A stretch of 64,000 bases of DNA from Plectosphaerella cucumerina (GCA_020746995.1 JAGPXD010000006.1:930001-994000), one strand, 5' to 3'; positions 50,101 through 63,026 are shown, numbered from the stretch's first letter. A program made the numbers and translations. Notes: a model not told the origin generated them from the letters alone.

Positions 50101-53100
50101 CATCTCTCGCGTGGAAATGGCCGCGATGGTGACGGATCGATCGACCACCGGCTGGATAATGTCTTGAAGTGCCCTCGTGAGCGCCGTGGACACGATGCTC
50201 TCCAATTGCGATTTTCCGATGACCATCTCGTTCGTGGGGGGATCTGTATGTCCTCCTTGATGTCGGGGATCGAGGCGGGCAGAACTTGAGGGGAGAGACC
50301 GCCAGGGATCCCAGCTGTGATGCCATTCATTGACAGATTCTCAAATGTGTCCAGAGCATCATGTCCAATGATTTCTGCCGACTCTTCTGCCGTAACGCGG
50401 TTGAGGATCTCACTGGATGGCGTAATGCTCTTGTGGTCCAAGTTGAGACCCTTACATAGAACCTCGATCTCAAACTTGAGATTGAGCTTCAACTCGGCGT
50501 TGTGGTAGAGCTCAATGAGCAGATGGATAATGTCCATCATCCAAGGATTGGGAGGCCGGAACACTGTCGACGAAGCGCCCTGGATGAGAACCTTGCAGAC
50601 AAAAGGGATGACCAAGACAAGCCTCTTTGTGTCGTGGGCCTCGAGTAGAAGTTGCTTGAACGCAATGTTTCGGTGCTTGATCGGCTTGTCCCGAGCCAAC
50701 GTCAGCAAACCCAGCCACCCGCCGAGGTTCTTCAGGTGGCCTCTCTCGGTAGCATTGGAAATCGTGACTTCAGAGTTGAGCATCCTGGAGACAGAGACGT
50801 AGGTCTCTCTCAGCACCTCAGACCAGAGGACCTTGTCCTCGAAAAGCTTGACAAGTTCAAGGTAAACCTGATGGTAGTTCGGCTGCATCTTGGCACGCTC
50901 TTCAACAAGGTGACCGGCGAACCACTGCTTGTGTCGCTGTTCCAGGATGTCCCGAAGCTCTTGGCACATGGACTGAAGGGTTGTTTCCGTCAGGTTGTTC
51001 AAAACGAACTGAACCTTGCCCTGCACGTCTTCATTCGGCTCTTGAGAGTCCATGTCGGGGACAGGGTCATCGGCGCGGATAGACGCGAAGGCCTGTGGCT
51101 GGCGATCAAGAGGTCGCGCATCCTCGCTAGTGCCGTTTGCAAGATTGTCCGACGGCAGATAACTTCCGTGAGGGGTGATGGTCCCGGTCCCGTTGCGAGA
51201 CCGGGCGAGCTCTTCCTCATGCTCGCGAACGACATCCTCGGCCTTCTTCCATGCTTCGGTCCCTTGAAGACCAGGTACCTGCAAGAGTTGCTTGCAGAAG
51301 CCAGGCCACTCCCTCAGGCGCGAGAAGATCTGCATCAGGGCTTGGAGACCAAACTTGAACATGGAGACGTCGGGGGGATAGTCCCGGACCGCCTCAAGTA
51401 TCATGCCAAGACCAATCTTCAGCGGCAAGTCCGCGATCAACTTGTGCGAAATGATTCCTCCGAACAACACAGCAGTGGTTGCAAGTGCCTCCAGAGGATA
51501 GTCCACATAGTGGGCGTATTCGTCGAACAAGCCGTGAATCATGCAGGCAAAAACGTCCTGATCCAAGGGATCGCGCGAGTGCTTGTACCGGTGGAGGATA
51601 TCAACAATGTTGCGGACCTGAATCTCGTCGCTGTACATCTTTTTGTAATGTTCTTCCATCTTGCTGTTCGCGGCAGGGGACAGGGCGTTGCCGTTGGCGC
51701 CGTTGCTGTCGATGATGTCGTCGAGGCCCTCGTTGTAGTTGATGAGCCGAGGATAGACGGTGATGCATGAGCGTTGCACAAGAATGAGGTCTTGAACGGG
51801 AGCTTTGGGCATGAAGTCTTCCAAGATCTGGAGGAGCGCCGCAACCGTCCTGACTTGCAAGGTCGTTGACTTGACGATGGGTTGTCCATCAACAGGCCGT
51901 TGATATTGCAGCTCCAAGTTTGCCTTGATGAGAAGGAACTGCTGAAGCGAGCGTGCAACCTCAGCGGTACGATCGGTACTGTCTCGTGCGTATTTCGCAA
52001 GATTCACAACGCCTTGGGCATGCGCGTAAGCCGCGAGGTCCAGACCAAACCCGCTGGTCAAGGAAACCAGATCATCGAGCCACTTGTGCTTAACGGCATG
52101 CTCATAGATGAGCGGGAGGTCGGTTGGGTTCACGGCGTGGGCATCCACGAGCCTCTGGGTTACCCAGCCTCGATCCTTCTTCCACAAGCTGTCAAGGACG
52201 AAGTCGTACTCATCGGAACGCTTGTACAGGAAGTTGTCGAACAGCGAGTTGAGTGTCTCCATGGCCATTGGGGGCCATGGCTTCGGTACGCCGAACGCGG
52301 AGACGACGAAGATGTCTAGGTTCGGTACAACGACTTCTTGGAACAGCCGTTTCGCCTCCGCACTCTGCGACGCATGGACCGAATGCAGCGCCACATGGAA
52401 GACGGCAGCCAGAGCCGCGACTGATACCAGTGGATGCCTAACGGCGTAGGCGGCGCGCTCCTTGACATCGGGTGGGGAGTGCTCGAAGGCATCAAGCGTC
52501 AGCGTAGGACGCAGGCCAGGAATTGTGCTTGCATCGAGTTGCTCCGGCGACAAAGAGGCGAAGGCGCAAATGAACGACAGCTGGGTTTCGGGGTTCTCCC
52601 AGTTGCCACCCCAGAGTAGCTCGATGTTGAATGCTGCCGGGTCTGCTTGTGCGACGGGTAGAAGCGCGTTGTAGAGTCGCAAGAACTGGTGCGAAGAGAT
52701 GCGGGCAGATCGTTGGTCGAAGTAAGCCACGACGTCCTGCCAGCGAAAGGATGAGGGCAGAATGCGTCGCAGAGCCATGACCAGGACGCCTGAGTCCATC
52801 ACCGGATTGTGGCTGATTGTTGTGTATGTCAAAGCGACCGACACTTGTTCCTCTGTCAGGTGGACGTTGCTCGGTCTGCTTTGGAGAAAGTTGAGGCACG
52901 ACTCCACATCCGCGGTGAATGCGACCCCGGTGCGTTGAATATAGATCGCGAGGGCATTCGGGGGTTTATCGGCGAGGATCCTGACCATGTCGAGGGCTGC
53001 GAGTACCTCGGAAGGCGGCGGTGCCTGGTCGTTCCATCTAGCCTGAACCTTGTAGTTGAGCTCAGACTTGGAGGCCGCGTTGAAGTTGGGTGGCTGGTAC

Positions 53101-53923
53101 TGGATGAATCGGTCGACAATACGGGCCACAAACGAGTCGTCCATGTCTGTGTGGTTTTCCCAATCCGGCCTAGCGATGATGTTGACGAAGTTGGGAAAGT
53201 TCGCGGACAAGATGGCGTCGGCTTAGGACACCTGTCAGCGAGGCTTCTTGTCACCCTGCATGGGCAGTGTTCTTCATGACTTACCTTTGGCCTTGAGGTC
53301 GGGCTTGGAGCCCATCTTGAATGCCAGGGCGAGTATTGTCTTCTCCAACGCATCCAGCTTGAAGTGCTCCATGAAAGTGGACAAGTCAAAGTCGCGGAAA
53401 ATGTCGTCGGTGCCAGACTCGATGGCCTCGGCAATTCGCCCTGCTTGATCCAGATCGTGTGAAATCTTCTGCATCTCCTCGGCAAGCAGGTGGTAGTTTC
53501 CAGGGTTGGGCGCAGGCCTGGTTAGGCCGAACACCTGTGCCGCACATGATGCCACGAGGCGCGTGAAATATTTTGAGAAGACCTCCATCCCGTGTTCATC
53601 GAGTAGCTGCAATTCGACGAGCGCATTAGCAAGGGGCAAGATATGCAAGGGCGAGAGAGGGATTGTTGCGGTACCTTTCGGAGCTGGTCCACTTGGGCCT
53701 CTCGCTTCGTTTTGTCGTCGTGCTTGATAGTGCTGAGCAACAGATAGACTTGCGCGACAACAATTTTGACGAGGGGATTTGACCCTGTCGGGCTGTTGGT
53801 GCTGGGACTGGCGTTCGCACTAAATGCACCGCCGAAGGGTGGGTTCTGGGTATGTCCTGTTGCTGTCGAAAGGCTCTGCGCAGGATTTGGAGAGAAAGAT
53901 CCCGCTCTTGATGGTGGCACCAT
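47200..53923 (-). CDS. NOT1: CCR4-NOT complex scaffold NOT1 (frame broken once)
   Basis: Exons run in reverse: 53923-53675, 53606-53285, 53221-47296 and 47238-47200, with introns of 68, 63 and 57 nt. The last exon adds VVDRFSAIIQRA. NOT1 is the scaffold of the CCR4-NOT deadenylase, acting in cytoplasmic mRNA decay and in transcription. The layout is an N-terminal HEAT-like region, a MIF4G-like CAF1-binding domain (about 925-1155, starting GKVQFVLNNL), the DUF3819/CNOT9-binding domain from about 1188 (MVIGKSQLESIVSTALTRAL) and the C-terminal Not1 domain (about 1800-2160). The frame shifts by one base in the G6 run at 50236-50241, between IQIPP and the conserved EMVIGK. One further base there would give about 2178 aa, a normal length. 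The break is either a sequencing error or a real mutation. Confidence 0.93.
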
Positions 53924-55067
53924 GGAGGAACGTCGTGACCTGAACAGTTATAGAACCAGGGCGTCTGTTCGAGGCGAACCGACGGGTCTCCTCTCTGACG
54001 GCTGCCGGGCCGGGGTGGGTATGCGTCAACCGATGATCAATCGACTTGGTCGACGCGCCGTGTAAAGGAGTTCGATGGCAGCTGTAGCGGAGCGTCGTCG
54101 TTTGTTTGGTCTCGTGTGAAAGCTTGGTCAGGTCGTTGGAGGACGGCATGTGACGACGCGCAGGCGGGACGACCTGGCCGAGGCGTGTCACGTAAAGCCG
54201 GGTGGCGCACGCACGAAGATGGATGTTTGTGCAGGTTGCTTCGATGACTGGGAGGACGAGAGAGGAATTGAGGAGAGCCCGCGTCTAAGGCAGTGAGTTT
54301 TGGATGGACGTCCCTTTGCCAGCAGGCGGCGATTCGACAAATTCGGAGGTACTGTCGAGGGCCAGGTTGATGAGATGGGAAGGACGTACAGTGGGCAAGG
54401 GGAAATTCCAACAACGAAGGAGTTGCTCGTTGCTGTCAGCCGCGGTGATTGGTTTGCGCTTAGGTAGGTACCACCGTTGCGTAGCCCGACCTTGGTGAGC
54501 AAGGTACACTAGGTGAGTACAAGGGAGTGGAGTTCACGGATATGTAGGTAAGGGTGGTGGGAGGACACTGCAGTGGCAGGAGCAGTACCCAGGGTAAGGT
54601 CCTATTGAGGTCAGGTACCTGCATTGGCATTTTACATGGCTTGGGTACCAACCTACGCTGAGCTGAGCACACTGTGGCCTGACTGGACAGAGCTCCAGCG
54701 GAATCGGTCACGTGGGCAGGACGGCACCCCGCTCGTCAATGGTGGTAAGACGTGGATGGCCGACAGAAGGGTTAGTGTGTGTGCGAGGAGCATCGGCGCG
54801 CAGCGCCCCACTGGTAAGCCAGTTGTCCGGCCAACGATTTGACTGACAACAATAAGGTCACGCAGCTTGGTTGGTGCCAATGACGGAAGGGTCCCCAACC
54901 TGACATCCGTCCATCGAAAGCCCTTGAGCTACACTGCAAACCCACACCGACCAGACTCCTGCGCCAGATACCTACCTCCTTGCCACAAACACATCAACGG
55001 AAGACTCGCTGGTAGAGTCGCTCACCGCCGAACGTCCGAACCACCGAACCAAGGCAACCCGACCACC
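53924..55067. promoter_or_regulatory. Divergent intergenic region, NOT1 / imp2
   Basis: About 1.1 kb between two divergent start codons. It must contain the promoters and 5' leaders of both genes. It has several short chance frames on both strands and no recognisable gene, RNA or repeat. 54000-54300 is antisense to the probable NOT1 leader. A further upstream non-coding exon for either gene cannot be excluded. Confidence 0.6.
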
Positions 55068-58000
55068 ATGCCCGCAGTCTCAGCCGAGCCACCGGGAGTA
55101 TCCCTTTCATGTAATAACCCACGACCAGGCATTCAGGAAGCCAGTTTACTGAGATACACATAGTCGCCAACAATTTCTGGGGCAAAGATGACGCTGGAGT
55201 CGTCCCTCTGCTTGGGCGTATGCAGGCGTCCAAGCAAACCTGTGACGAGCTACGGTCATTCTACAACGGTAAGCCATTCTCCGCGCGAGACCAACTACGA
55301 GAGCCGGATGATCTGATCACATAATGTGCAGCGCGAGCATCTCTAGAGGATGAGTACGCTCGCAGGTTGCTGGCTCTCTGTCGAAAGCCACTAGGTTCGC
55401 AGGAAACCGGAAGCCTCAGAACTTCATTCGACACCCTTCGCGGAGAAGTCGAATCGATGGGCAGACAGCACCAGAACATCGCAGCGCAGATGAAGAGCGA
55501 GCTTGAAGAACCCCTTGCAGCGTTTGCTGGCGGCATGAAGGAGCGCAGAAAGATCGTGCAGAACGGCATAGAGAAGCTGCACAAGGTCAAGGTCCAGCAG
55601 ACACAGCAAGTCAACAAGGTACCAAACTACTGAAACTCGGTTTCAATAAAAATGGCTCAGGTACTGATCCCGACTTTACACAGACTCGAGATCGATACGA
55701 GCAGGAATGCCTCAAAATCAAGGGGTACCTTGCCCAAGGCCACATGGTCATGGGACAGGAGGAACGGAAGAATAAAGCAAAGCTGGAGAAGACCCAGATC
55801 AGCGTTGCGACGTCCAACACGGAATACGAAAACGCAGTCAAAGCTCTCGAGGACACAACCACTCGTTGGAACCGAGAGTGGAAAGCAGCGGCTGACAAGT
55901 TCCAGGACCTAGAGGAGGAGCGCCTCGATTTTACAAAGAGCAGCTTGTGGCAGTTTGCCAACATTGCCTCGACTGTATGCGTCAGTGATGACGCTTCTTG
56001 CGAAAAGGTCCGCCTATCACTGGAAAAGGTCGACGTCGAGACGGACATCATCGCGTTCATCAAGGAGAGGGGCACGGGCCAGGAGATTCCAGATGCTCCG
56101 AAATACATCAACTTCTGCCGGGGGGACATGACGGACACGCAGTCTGAGGCATCGGAAGACGACAGCTACTCAGTGGCGCAGTTCCCTCGGAGCATCAACC
56201 CAGCCTTCCGCTCTTCGTCACCGCAGCCTTCGACGTACGAATCTCACCACGATCCAAACTCGACTCTGGCACAAGATCTGGGCCACCGAGAGCATGAGAC
56301 TGCTGGCAGTCGAGACGCAAGCATGACTCCTCGGGGCATGTTTCCGCCATCGAATGACCGACGGCCAGGCCATTCGGATGCCGACCACGCTCAGCAACAG
56401 CCAAGGCACATGCCAGACATACACGCTCGGGGTCCCATCAACGCAGTCCCCCACGACCCGTATCCACTTGACGGTATGACGATGCTGTGCCGCACAGGTC
56501 CGCCCTCGGAGCGCAGTTCTCAGCCAGCCTCGGCACGACCCGGCAGCCGCGACTCCCACAGCGACTACAGCAACCCGACGTCCTTGTCCAGTGTCGAGCC
56601 ACTCAGTGGAAAGGCATCACCAACCAAGCAGGATGCCAGCGTAGAGCCTGTTCCCGACAAGCGGGTCCTCAAGAAGCGAAGCGGGTTCTTCCAAAACCAT
56701 AGTCCCTTCCGTCGAAAGAGCACCAAGGAGCTGCAGCCTGCTACAAACAGCCGCAACACCTGGCATGCGGCCTCGACCAGTGCCCAAGGAAGCCCGGCGC
56801 GTCGACAACAGCTTTTCCCTAGAAACACCCAGACCAACGGCAGCGACGAATTCGCAGGAAGTCCCGAGCCAATCGAGGCCAACGCGTCCTTGGCATTGAA
56901 TGTTGGGCAGAACGTCTTCAACGTCTCGACGCCTGATTTGGACCGGAGAGCAGCAGCTACAACGCAAACAAGGGTTGACGAATCTGATCCCATTGCCCTC
57001 GCTCTGGCCGAGCTCAGAGGCGTGAGCCCAGACAAACAAGCAACTGCTCGCGTCTCTGCGGATCGTTATCACGGCATCGCAACACCTGCTCCAACTTCGC
57101 AGCAGCAGTTCTCCAAGTCAGTGCCCGCTGTCTCAAACAGCGGTAGTTCTGTAGCCGCTGGGCTGAGGGGTACGCCGCCTCCTTCGTACGACCAGCCCGT
57201 GCAACGGCTGGGCGTCCCGCAGCCTGCAGTGACGGCCAGGGCAATGAAAGAGACTTCTCAGAAGTTTGCAGACCAAGCGAGGACGATGTTTGGTTCCAAC
57301 ACTCGACTGGGCTCAGATTCGAGCGCGTACGGAGCCCCGGTGCAGGCCAGGCCTGGCACCAGAGGGGCAGACGTGCCTAGGGCTGTGTCTCCAGCGCCGC
57401 CACGCAGTAGATCACCACGCCCGGAGACGGCAGAGGATGGTCGAGTCCAGTATTCGCATTCTGCTTCCCCCAGTCCAGCCCCATCGCGGATCGCGCCGAC
57501 GCAGAGCAGGTCATCGGACCAGTATCACCATCGAAACAGCTCTCCCAACCACATGTCGAGGTCAGCCTCGCCGGCACCCTTCCGTCAGTACGCGAGGTCA
57601 AACAGCGGGCATACCCAGCCTGATATGGCCATGCAGCTAGCTCCTGCCGCGGACGATTCGCATGGCTCGCAAAGAGGGCGAGGCGGGGGCGGTGGACGGC
57701 CCGGGACGAGCTCAAGCAACAGGGCGATGGGTCTCTATGACGGTGGTGGGTCGATCCAGGGCGGATCTCGGCAGCGAAGTAAGAGCGTAGCGGATCCTTC
57801 TCGCCAGTATACGAGCGATGGGAGACCTATTTTGCACTTTGGTAAGCACTCATCAGTACTTTAACGGCCGGGCCATGGCAGAAGCTGACCTCCCTTTCTA
57901 TAGCAAGGGCTCTCTACGTCTATCAGGCCGCAATTCCGGAGGAGCTTGGATTTTCGAAGGGGGAGATCCTTGCCGTCCTGCGACACCAAGACGACGGGTG

Positions 58001-58073
58001 GTGGGAGGCCGAGGTGCAGGGCGGCAGTGGTCAGATTGGGCTTGTTCCCAGCAATTATCTCCAGCCGTGTTGA
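55068..58073 (+). CDS. imp2: F-BAR/SH3 cytokinesis protein (Imp2/Cdc15/Hof1 family)
   Basis: Exons 55068-55110, 55164-55268, 55332-55618, 55684-57841 and 57904-58073 give 920 aa. Phases are consistent at every junction. The F-BAR domain is about 15-275 (SFANNFWGKDDAGV, then RASLEDEYARRL, the ELEEPLAAFAGGMKERRK helix and the conserved WNREWKAAADKFQDLEEERLD). A long Ser/Pro/Arg-rich disordered region follows, including RGRGGGGGRPG near 800. The SH3 domain is 865-920 (ALYVYQA, then DDGWWEAEV and GLVPSNYLQP). In fission yeast, Cdc15 and Imp2 bend the membrane and organise the contractile ring and septum. The first exon is only 43 nt and the SH3 domain sits on its own last exon. Confidence 0.9.
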
Positions 58074-58540
58074 CGCAGATGTTTTTGGCGGGCGGGCGGG
58101 GGGGTTGGGATTCGATTTCATGTCATGGAAACACCATGTGAATGGCTCTTCTGGTTTGTTCCTGTACAGTACGCGAATAGCAGGCCAAATTTTACTTCAC
58201 GGCGTTCGGAAACATGTCAATCTCTGCTGCGTGGTCTGTCTGTCAACGTGCATCTCGGTACCTGCCCTCGAGACCAAGCTGTGATCGCTTACTCATCTGT
58301 CTTTCGAAGGCGGGTGACATCCCTACTCGTACCTAGGTCATCAAAAAACAACAACGCCGAGGTCTCAACGCGTCACGTTGTCCACATGCCAGCCGGCTCC
58401 CAAGGGGCGGTCGTCTTCTAACGATCTGGCTACCTCTTAAGTTGACGTCCTCTTCCTCTGGACCAGGTCAACCTTCCCCAACTTCTTTTCGTCGCCAGGC
58501 CGTCCAGCTCCGACCACGCGACTGTGCTCTCAAGACGACA
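58074..58540. other. Intergenic region, imp2 to seipin
   Basis: 467 bp between two genes on the same strand: the 3' UTR of the F-BAR gene and the seipin promoter. An in-frame ATG at 58442 precedes the chosen seipin start. Nothing else was recognised. Confidence 0.6.
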
Positions 58541-59763
58541 ATGGTACTACATGGATTGTTGAATGCTCACCTCACCAGCGTTGCTGACCACATACTGCAG
58601 GATACACTCCATGGCGCAGCCCGCCTTGTTACATCCCGCGGGATTCAACGAACCGCTTTAAACCTCGCACTACTGGTCACGGCGTCCCTTTCCTTGCTTG
58701 GCATGGCGCTTTTGGCTACCGGGCTTTTCTTCCAGAATTACCTACCCGACCAAGTGATCGAGACGCCTCTCTTCCTCCAGTATGGGTAGGTTCTCTCAAT
58801 CCCTACTCTCCTGCCAACCCGGACCACCCAGCTGACATTGCCTATGAAAGTGCGGGCCCGCATCCGTTTGCGTCGACGTCTTTGGCGACGGTGAACCTCA
58901 AAAGCCAGCAAGCATACGACATGTCCATTTCATTGACTGCACCCCGGTCACCTGTCAACACTCAGATGGGGAATTTCATGGTCACCCTGCATTTACTGGG
59001 TTCTTCGCCGAAGACGACCGATCTCTCGTGGACCAAGGAGAGCGATACGCCTGGCCAACTGTCGTCGGATGAGTCCGTCGTGTTTACGTCAAGGCGGCCA
59101 GCTATCATTCCGCACGAGGACACCGTTGTCGGCTTGGCGTCTCGAATCATTTTCCTCCCGTACCACCTGTTCGTACACGACTCACAGGTTGTGAGACTCG
59201 ACGTGCCCATGGCCGAAAGCACAACGCTGGCTTCGCACCCGGCTAACCTTCCCAAGTGGGCTTTCGTCGAGCTCAAAGCTGGCCAGAGTCTGGAGACATA
59301 CGGCGCATCTCTGGTCCTCACGGCCCAGCTCCGAGGCCTTCGCTGGCTGATGCACCATTATCGACTCGCCTCATTTGTACTAGGGACTCTGGTATTCTGG
59401 ACTGCTGAGTTGCTGTTCATGGCTGTGGCCTGGCTATTCTGGTCATTTGCATCTCATGGACTCGGTGGCCAGAAAGCCATGATACCACACATGTCGGGGA
59501 TTGACGACCTGGCCATCAAGAAGGAGGAGGAGGACGAGGCGCTGTCCGATGTGCCCAGGTCCTTCCCGGTGTACGGTACTCAGATGCCTTTAGTGTACGA
59601 GCCCGACACGAGACCTACCAGCAGACCCAGCGACTACGGCGGTCCCCGGCTATTAGACGCCGAAGCAGACGATGAGGCTGACGATGAGATCAAAGCCTCG
59701 GGGGCAAGCGTCAACAGAGGCAGGGGCGACATTCGGCACCGCTCGTCGCATCTCTCGCTCTGA
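58541..59763 (+). CDS. SEI1: Seipin (lipid-droplet assembly, BSCL2/Sei1 family)
   Basis: Exons 58541-58785 and 58851-59763 give 385 aa; the intron falls within the Gly codon of LQYG. Seipin is an ER membrane protein at lipid droplet contact sites, needed for normal droplet formation. The sequence shows the family topology: a short cytosolic N-terminus, TM1 at about 39-64, the FFQNYLPDQVIETPLFLQYG segment, a lumenal beta-rich domain (about 90-250) and TM2 at about 255-280. An acidic cytosolic tail rich in Glu, Asp and Pro follows. I chose 58541 because the in-frame extension to 58442 is Ser/Pro/Arg-rich and unlike family N-termini. The longer form is possible. Confidence 0.88.
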
Positions 59764-60510
59764 AATGGATATCCCGTAAATAGGAAGTTTACCAAGTATA
59801 ACCTCCTAATACAAGGCTTTATTACTACTTATTATGTTATATGCACTTTGGTACGTAATATATAGTCGGACTGTATACTTGTTTCTAAACTTACTATATT
59901 TAATTAGTAATTAAATAGTTTTTTATTTTATAGTATTATTTTATTTTCTAAGTATTATCCTTAAATACATTATATCTCAAGTATTTTTTATAGAAAACTA
60001 GGTTATTGAAGTAGAAAATAATTTAAAGGTCTATTTACCCGGCTGCTAGTATACTAAGTGGGACTGATGCTAGTTGCTGCTAGCGCGGGGCACATACCCT
60101 CCCCTTCACAGCACCTCTCTAGCGGGAGTCGTTGTCTGATTGTTTATTGAATGCCACCTGACAGCTGCGTCACTTCCCGGACGACGTCCCGTGTCGCCCT
60201 CTTCAAGAGGCTGTGTGATTCCCAGGGACTCACTATTTACTAGGTAGGCAGGGATTTCCGAGCCTCCTCTCCTCTCCCCCCTGATCCACCCCGATCTCCC
60301 CTCTCCGACACTCCGCTCCGCCAGGCAAAGGCGGCCCCAGACACAATCACGGGCACAGCCCACAGACAGCGAGTTTGCTAAGATAGCATAGAACCTTTAT
60401 TCACCGAAGGGCGTTCCGTCACCCCGGTATTTGACAGAAGGTGTACTTCCTACGAACTACCAGAACGAGAAGCTGCACCTTGTCTCCAAAACCAACCCAC
60501 AGGAGCCACG
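59764..60510. other. Intergenic region with an AT-rich relic
   Basis: About 59775-60050 is strongly AT-rich, with tracts such as TTTTTTATTTTATAG, and stands out from GC-rich neighbours on both sides. It looks like a small degraded insertion, although it still contains some TpG and CpA. The rest, 60060-60510, is GC-richer with a C/T-rich tract (about 60260-60320). That tract is likely part of the promoter and leader of the next gene. Confidence 0.65.
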
Positions 60511-62354
60511 ATGCCGTGCTTCAAGGGGATCGCCGTCAGCATTCATGCCAACGGCGCGCCGCTGCCCGAGCATGGTCCCCAGAAGCAGAGTCGCTTCTCT
60601 CGCATCAGCACCTACATCCCCGTCCCACAGCCACAGGTCGACCTCGACAGCCACAAACCCGAACCTGCGAAGTTTGCCATCTCCATCACGCTGTTAACAC
60701 CCGGTCTCTCGATACCGTACTCGACGCCGAAGCCTACCGAAGACAACCCGTATCCTAAGCCGCTCTTTGTCGGAGGTGCTTCAACCACATCAGCTGATCG
60801 AGGAAGAAATGGCGCGGTCGTCACTCCGTACATTCCTATGACGAACTCGGAGAACGAGACAATTGCAGCCTACATCTACTTCGACGGCAGATCCAAGGAA
60901 GAGGTCGCCACGCTGCTGCGGCCAGGAGAAGAGACATGGGTCAATAGCCGATGGGTTCAGGTCCCGGAGTCTGAGGGCGGTGGCCTCGCGGAGCGAGAGT
61001 TCCTGTTTCGCGAGGTAGGCCTCGAACGCTGGCTAAATGGCCTTGATCTCCAGGGTCACGACGCCGCGGAGAAGCTGGAGAAACGCCGTCAAAAGTTCGA
61101 GAAGAGAAGAAGGCGCCAACGGGCGATGTCGGAAAAGGGACCACGGGACGCCCTACGGTACGGCGGCGAGGCTGGCTCGGCCAGTGTCGACGTCCTTGAT
61201 GAAGTCAGCTCCGACTCCTCCTCGGACGACGACGACGACGAGCCTCCCGAGGCGACTGGTCAAATCAAGGTGCTCATGTTTCGCGTTCTGGCCTCGGGTG
61301 AAATCAAGAAGGGCGAATACTCCCCCCAATTCGACGCCCATGACGACGATGAAGAGGATGGGCATGGGACCAAGCCGAACGCCAAGGCCGGAGTTGACGC
61401 CGACGTCGAGCACACGACGAGCTTCGCAAAGCCCAAGACACTGGACCCCAAGACCATCAGCACTCAGACGGTTACCGGTATCGACGGACCCGAGAAGCCG
61501 TATGCGTCGTTCACATTTTTCTACCGAGGAGAGAGTGAGTCCACTTGAGGGGTCCACGTAATAATTCCCAGTGCACTGACACTAGACAGGACAACTGCAA
61601 AAGATTGGGGTTTTGTCGTCCTCGAAGGGCCCTCAGGTCACCCCAAGCTCAGCCAAACGGCGATCAGGGCAGCTCGACTTCTCTAATCTAGGCCCCCTGA
61701 AACCAAGCGGAACTGTTGGGTTCTCGGCCTTCCGTGACCGGGAGACAGATGCCACGAGACGACGCAAGGCGCGGAAGAAGAGCATCGGTCACGTCAGTGG
61801 AGCTCTTCAAGACGATAGCGACGAAGACGACGATGACGACAGCATCGGCATCACCAAGATGGAAGAGGTCGATGAGAGAGACTTCGGGGTCGTAACCGCC
61901 CCCGATGACCTGCAGTCTCAGGGTGAGCTTGCCGACGGGGTCAACCGCATCCATGTAAGACCAAGAATCCTCTATCGTGCCGCAGAGCTGTTTCTGACTT
62001 GCCATAACCCATTAGCTGAAGCGTGCGCACTCTGCCGAACCTGGTGCTCACAATTCAAATTCGGAGAGCCGTCTTGCCCCCCCGATCCAGCTATCCACTT
62101 CTGCGTCAGCCATCGCACCGGAAGGCGGACAGCCCTCTACTTCCGCGTCAGCCCAATCCCAACTTCTACCCAATTCGGTGTTTGGCAGCCCGCTAAAGAA
62201 GCAGAGGCCAAGCCTACCGGGGCCTGTGGACCAAGGTCAGCTGTCTGGAGGTTTGACGACTTCTCAGCATTCTAGTAGTGGGCATGCCCCTAAGTCGGGC
62301 GAAGTCACAGGTTCTCCTGACTTGGTCAAGGCGGACGATGAAGAGGAGCTTTGA
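60511..62354 (+). CDS. DUF7918-like nuclear-type protein of unknown function
   Basis: Exons 60511-61534, 61590-61954 and 62016-62354 give 575 aa, with phases consistent at both junctions. The N-terminus MPCFKGIAVSIHANGAPLPE and the segments YIYFDGRSKEEVA (about 121-133), EFLFREVGLERWLNG (about 163-177) and KPYASFTFFYRGERQLQKIGVL (about 330-350) resemble fungal DUF7918 proteins. A basic block KRRQKFEKRRRRQR (191-204) and an acidic stretch SSDSSSDDDDDE (about 235-246) lie between them. A Ser/Asp/Glu-rich tail includes a second acidic run (DEDDDDD) and ends DDEEEL. The basic cluster suggests nuclear localisation. No enzymatic motif was seen and the function is unknown. Confidence 0.78.
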
Positions 62355-63026
62355 ATCAAGGCAGCTGATGCATAGAAAACCTGGACATGATGGGTAATCT
62401 CGTCGCAAGTGTCAATAGGGCTTGGCCCATCTCAGGGCCAACATTCATGCAGTAGAAAGCAGGTGATTCATCCTCACTGAATGTCGCCAATACCCAATAC
62501 ATCAACAATGGCGTGTATTTGCGAGCCCAGTCCGACCAAGATGGAGGAACAGATGCGACATGGAAAGGACAGTCGTCCGTGATGTGATCCCTGCCACTAC
62601 GACATGTCCCCTATCTCAAGGGCAGGCCCTACATATGTCTCACGGAAGTATTGCTCCTGGACAGGTGATGCTGTGATGCGCTGATGAATATGGAAATGCC
62701 GCCCAGCACGTTCTGAGACTTTATTGCGTCTTGGCACAGTCAATAAACTGTGATACCTACCTACCGGTGCAGCACTGAAATGACCTGCATTGGTTGGTCC
62801 ACTTCGAGTGAACAGGCAGACAGGGCGGGCTGGCGGACAGGCAGCGTGAGGCAATGTGAGCTGCCCTGGCAGGCGGGCCAGCGACCCACTTTCGTAAACA
62901 ATTTTGACCGACAGCCCCGCGTTGACCCCTCCCCCTCTACACGGTGCTCCTGTTGTCTGCGCCTGACGTCGCCTTCCTCTGCATCCACAACAACCCAAGA
63001 GAACGAGTTGCTACATTCTGCCCATC
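62355..63026. other. Intergenic region, DUF7918-like gene to NTF2
   Basis: 672 bp holding the 3' UTR of the upstream gene and the NTF2 promoter and leader. A C/T-rich tract (about 62928-62940) lies 90 bp before the NTF2 start. No gene or RNA was recognised. The 133-aa reverse frame at 62597-62998 has no family features. Confidence 0.6.

Noticed and set aside
50652..51770. 372-aa open frame on + opposite NOT1
   Set aside because: Same reason: antisense shadow of the conserved NOT1 middle region.
58442..58540. Upstream in-frame ATG for seipin
   Set aside because: The extension is Ser/Pro/Arg-rich and unlike seipin N-termini; kept only as an alternative.
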